Source: Saprospiraceae bacterium
Lineage (GTDB): Bacteria > Bacteroidota > Bacteroidia > Chitinophagales > Saprospiraceae
Reading direction: 5' to 3'
Length of the DNA stretch: 64,000 bases
Assembly: GCA_013001595.1 (NCBI GenBank)
Contig: JABDMH010000094.1
Span: 1 to 64,000 of the forward strand
Under the pieces are notes generated by a model. That model was given only the letters and a program-made list of their open reading frames with translations, searched no databases and was not told the origin of the DNA. The stretch's first letter is position 1, and each line of letters begins with the position of its first letter. Positions 61,601 through 64,000 of the stretch are shown piece after piece. The position numbers and the translations under genes were made by a program.

Positions 61601-64000
61601 TAACCAGCCTTGCCACATGGCAATAAGATGTCCAGATCATCTAAATCACACTCATCTAATAGCGCCTTGAAGTAAGCATCATCAACCTCATATGGATGAT
61701 CTTTACAATGCAACGTAGCATATTTCATTAGATCATATGCCCAGCCCGCCAGGAGCAAACTGCTGCATGCAGATTTATCCGAACACAACCACTCCAACTG
61801 CTTGGCATAATGCGCCTCAATGGGATTTATGTGTTTGTCCTGCTCCAGCGTACTGCACCAAACGGTATCATAATGTTCTGTATAGCATACAGGAACAATC
61901 GTGTCGCATAGATCTACGCCGCAAGCCTCGTACCAGTCGCTTCTCCTCGCCAGGACTAAGACTTCGCCACAATTATCCCAACTTCCTTCATCTATCGATG
62001 TTGCATGAATCCAGACAGTGGTATCTGACACGGTCACATTAAGCCCCTTGTCGCACACCGCTACTGGCCGAGTTCCATCTGTTACTATGATGGTATCTCG
62101 AGCTATCGTATCATTATGGCAGAAATCCAACGCTTCGTACAATACTTCGTAGAACTGGACTGCAAGACCATCAGGCAGTTCAATGATCTCACCCAATGGT
62201 AGCTTGAATTGCTTGTGACTTTCGTATAGACCTGTGGCCGGATTGTATTCCATTACTGCAGTACCATAGTTCGGAATGGTTGCCTTCACCATCTTAACCC
62301 CTGTACAAGTATCAGTCACTCTTACCGGAGGTACATATACATGAGCATAACAATCGTGGCTTCCTGTCGGTACAGATATTAAAGTATCTGCCATCTCTAT
62401 AGTCGGTGGCACTGTATCAAACACCATAATCCATTGTACACAGCTATCAAAGGTGCCCTCGCATCCATTCTTAATGAACCACTCTCTTCGAATAGTTGTG
62501 GGACATTGATCCTCAAATGCCAGATCCTTGTAGGTCACCAAGATGTCACAGATCTTGTTTGGTTGTGGCCACAATGGTATAGAATCAGCATATGGCACTC
62601 CCGTCACCAGTGGTGAGGGATGTCCATTTTCGTCTTTCAGATACCCGGTATGGCAGTACACACTGTCTCTTTCTGGAGGACAAATGATGGTATCTGGCAA
62701 GCCCCTGACCGCAATCGTATCCATACAAAAGATCTCTGTCTTATTATATTCAATGCGAAACGTCCTTTTAATTTGCTTCACAATGTCTTCATCGCAATCA
62801 CCTAATAAGATGTCGTAATCGTATATCTCACCGACTATGGTATCATAGCAGCCCACCACCATTCGGCAGCCAGGGAAAGTGTCATTTACTAATTGATTAT
62901 CAACAAAGGGGTGGGTGCAATCGATGGTATCGGTCTGTCCCGGCAACAACATCGGAGCGCCATCTTGAATCGTAACCACCAGAGAATCTGTAGGATTCAT
63001 ACACGGATCATCTAAAACTGTCAAATAAAGTACCACTTCACCATTAAGCAGATCGGCACTATCGGGACAATACAGACGGGCCCCTGCAAAAGTATTGTCT
63101 TCAAGGAAGGAGCCTCCGCCTATTGTCGACCACATGGCTTGCGTAGCTCCTGATCCATTTGCCATGAAGACGGCATTGACAGCAGTCAGATCAACACACT
63201 CCAATCCACACACGGTCACTGAATCACCAGCATCAACGAATGAGGGTGTCAATGCCTCATACAACATCGATCCCATGATCACGCAACCACCTGCGCCACC
63301 AGTAGCCAGCATTGCACTAAAATAGATGGGTGTGCCAATTGTTGGTGTGTAGTTCATCGGATCTCCCATCAAAGGTATTGTCTTATCCACATCCATGAAA
63401 AACATGGCTGACCCCGGCATGTAGTTTAATCCGAAGTTGATTAGTTCGAGATTGAGATTTAGCACTTCTGAGACACAAATAAAGCGCTCATACATAGGCA
63501 TGGTCATTCCATCTGGATCGATGACCTGCAGCGTAATCTCTGAAATCGCAAAGCACATGGTATCTCCCGGTATGCTGACCCTCGCATAGACCGTGGAATC
63601 TGGACCACAGACTTCAATCATGCCCGGTGCAATCTCATTTCTTAAGCTATCATTGACGAGATCTGCATATATCTGTACTACATTCAGGCCGGAAGGGTCA
63701 GCACAGGCTGCGATACTGTCGGTATCGAAGAAAGCACATCCCATATCTGCACATTCTACCAATATACAGTCATCGGCTACTGGACCTAGGAAGGCAAAAT
63801 CAATGCTGTGGTCATTACTTCCTACTGGACCAGTGCAAAACATAGCCACACTAAATCCAGGAATCATATCAGGATCTCCATTGCTATCTACCAGCGTATC
63901 ACCCCCCTGTAATGGTGGAGGTACGAGGCCTGAAAATCCAAGTGTAACCAATTGCGACAGATCTATCCTGATCGAGTAACAATGATTTGGCAGTACATTA
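58633..64000 (-). CDS. Giant secreted protein with HYR-like, dockerin-like and cohesin-like parts and T9SS sorting domain, 5' end outside window
   Basis: The frame stays open to the window edge (NVLPNHCYSIRIDLSQ before the first possible start), so the protein exceeds 1,788 residues. Repeated segments of HYR/SprB-like type appear, such as RPVAVCDKGLNVTV...SWDNCGEVLVLARR and KTPPKVVCELYDVTVTC, rich in Cys and Asp-Asn. About 330 to 270 residues from the end a dockerin-like pair of EF-hand motifs is visible (TRDLIDIQKHVLGRDDLD and DANMDSKVSPLDLVQLRKLI). A cohesin-like beta-domain follows (IPIRASNFKEVEGFQFTMEF... GWISASWND). The last 85 residues (SLYQNRPNPWKSHTAIGF ... AVRKMILME) are a T9SS type A sorting domain. 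It is probably a surface or matrix protein; function is not established. Confidence 0.88.
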   Translation of the reverse strand, partial: NVLPNHCYSIRIDLSQLVTLGFSGLVPPPLQGGDTLVDSNGDPDMIPGFSVAMFCTGPVGSNDHSIDFAFLGPVADDCILVECADMGCAFFDTDSIAACADPSGLNVVQIYADLVNDSLRNEIAPGMIEVCGPDSTVYARVSIPGDTMCFAISEITLQVIDPDGMTMPMYERFICVSEVLNLNLELINFGLNYMPGSAMFFMDVDKTIPLMGDPMNYTPTIGTPIYFSAMLATGGAGGCVIMGSMLYEALTPSFVDAGDSVTVCGLECVDLTAVNAVFMANGSGATQAMWSTIGGGSFLEDNTFAGARLYCPDSADLLNGEVVLYLTVLDDPCMNPTDSLVVTIQDGAPMLLPGQTDTIDCTHPFVDNQLVNDTFPGCRMVVGCYDTIVGEIYDYDILLGDCDEDIVKQIKRTFRIEYNKTEIFCMDTIAVRGLPDTIICPPERDSVYCHTGYLKDENGHPSPLVTGVPYADSIPLWPQPNKICDILVTYKDLAFEDQCPTTIRREWFIKNGCEGTFDSCVQWIMVFDTVPPTIEMADTLISVPTGSHDCYAHVYVPPVRVTDTCTGVKMVKATIPNYGTAVMEYNPATGLYESHKQFKLPLGEIIELPDGLAVQFYEVLYEALDFCHNDTIARDTIIVTDGTRPVAVCDKGLNVTVSDTTVWIHATSIDEGSWDNCGEVLVLARRSDWYEACGVDLCDTIVPVCYTEHYDTVWCSTLEQDKHINPIEAHYAKQLEWLCSDKSACSSLLLAGWAYDLMKYATLHCKDHPYEVDDAYFKALLDECDLDDLDILLPCGKAGYGIEGVNYAFDYAKLVLGQYLKDGAFTDSFVRDIGAQLGGGWSEEVPFCCEDACQDVTVELLVMDYWCNWSKCWTTVRVEDKTPPKVVCELYDVTVTCSSYKTYYAGAVDLALEGEFDSLQNVLGRYDKVQFDQYDNVADKTAFELYDLRCDSNLVTKDSLFYDEHLGYIWKEYSYYRAEYDTIKSERYNGQIADNCGLVCIEEKPWVNLDHCGNGYIKRVFKFVGQCSTDGSGHTADTIVRTQTIWVTNDCEISPAMFEVPKDTIVYACGIEYADDGSGNVAGVVSPAYTGEGVYTFDNDCRLVGIGYYDKVFKIVGGDEACYKIVRTWCFADWCYLGTAPLDTDWWFNKAYEGKFLSFTQKIMMLDSTPPICRVNSIPPEVDAIGCFYDLNTTVEVEDECGILRYSWQVVDTKTSEVIDQDDDEFNSSTSGGFPVVAEGLGTGTYKLKVIVTDECQNESICDVPFVVNAAKKPSPVCISSLTIELTPMDSDNDGTIDTAMAEIDADQFDISSAAACGKDNADLQFRIDDGEGDAELPESSETTLYLGCEDVGPKSVRMYVVDESGSWDYCAVLLIVQNKMGGCGDISAGTARIHGSIKTELDDNVELVDILVEDGAGNLLEKVSQINGFYEVDMTVGREAIIRPVKNTDHLNGVSTRDLIDIQKHVLGRDDLDSWYKIQAADANMDSKVSPLDLVQLRKLILGMHKELPSSPSWRFFSPDSRLSTYEVNALSPALEANFVGVKIGDVNLDNNPSRSAARSSDALVLTADDQRLSSGTYQIPIRASNFKEVEGFQFTMEFDQSKLEIRSIEEGTALGVGVQHFNLQNTGEGWISASWNDRKGKARSLDEDAVLFYLLVEGKDEVQLSDAISITSRQTKAEAYHLNGEEADVALRFTGGIDADQLSLYQNRPNPWKSHTAIGFAVPDATPATLTIFDITGKVIKVKEGTFSKGYHEWQISKSNLKGHGVFYYQLKSEEESAVRKMILME

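Noticed and set aside
1-64000. CRISPR arrays, tRNA or rRNA genes, intact insertion sequences
   Set aside because: No regularly spaced short repeats, T-loop-like patterns, conserved rRNA stretches or transposase genes with terminal repeats were recognised by eye.

Overview
The window reads as chromosome of a marine or otherwise polysaccharide-degrading member of the Bacteroidota, most likely near the Saprospiria. Supporting signs are type IX secretion (T9SS) C-terminal sorting domains on large surface proteins at both window edges, SprB-type repeats, HYR/dockerin-like repeats in a giant protein, a TamL-type lipoprotein of the BamA family, many lipoproteins and weak ribosome binding sites. No rRNA, tRNA, CRISPR array or intact insertion sequence was recognised.

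Layout. 1-15.7 kb: the 3' part of a SprB-repeat adhesin, then mixed single genes (small outer-membrane protein with a very basic tail, SAM methyltransferase, CAP-domain protein, Dabb protein, DUF3078 protein, TspO, GNAT acetyltransferase, AI-2E-type permease, NhaC-type antiporter) and a VCBS/FG-GAP T9SS protein. 16-46.5 kb: a long, entirely minus-strand block for sulfated-polysaccharide breakdown. It has four sulfatases, a GH172/DUF2961 enzyme, a GH117/GH43-like propeller, two large GH20/GH67-like proteins flanking a beta-propeller, a Tat-type aldo/keto reductase, a six-hairpin protein, a ROK sugar kinase, a GH95 enzyme and two paralogous parallel beta-helix proteins. 47-50 kb: two plus-strand exported proteins, one of no family I recognise and one BNR-type propeller. 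50-58.4 kb: housekeeping genes (PA0069-type radical SAM protein, TlpA-like thioredoxin, TrmH-type RNA methyltransferase, TamL, Nth, LuxC-like acyl-CoA reductase, RluD). 58.6-64 kb: the 3' part of a giant cohesin/dockerin-like T9SS protein.

How the block works. Sulfatases would remove sulfate esters, the GH95, GH117-like, GH172 and GH20/67-like enzymes would trim exposed sugars, beta-helix and (alpha/alpha) toroid enzymes would cut or debranch the backbone, and the ROK kinase and reductase could feed released sugar into metabolism. GH95 together with a dead GH29 gene points to an L-fucose or L-galactose-rich sulfated glycan of algal type; this is inference. No SusC/SusD pair, regulator or sulfatase-maturing enzyme lies in the window.

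The most striking feature is decay. Between 17.5 and 33.1 kb I find at least seven broken or vestigial pieces: a GH29 fucosidase with one frameshift, one stop and no N-terminal half; an unidentified 3' relic; a 40-codon GH172 tail next to the intact GH172; a frameshifted alginate-lyase-like gene; the tail of a beta-helix enzyme; a short piece of a six-hairpin protein; and a fragment of a GH141-like beta-helix. Several relics match intact genes elsewhere in the same block, so the cluster seems to have been larger and is being lost or rearranged.
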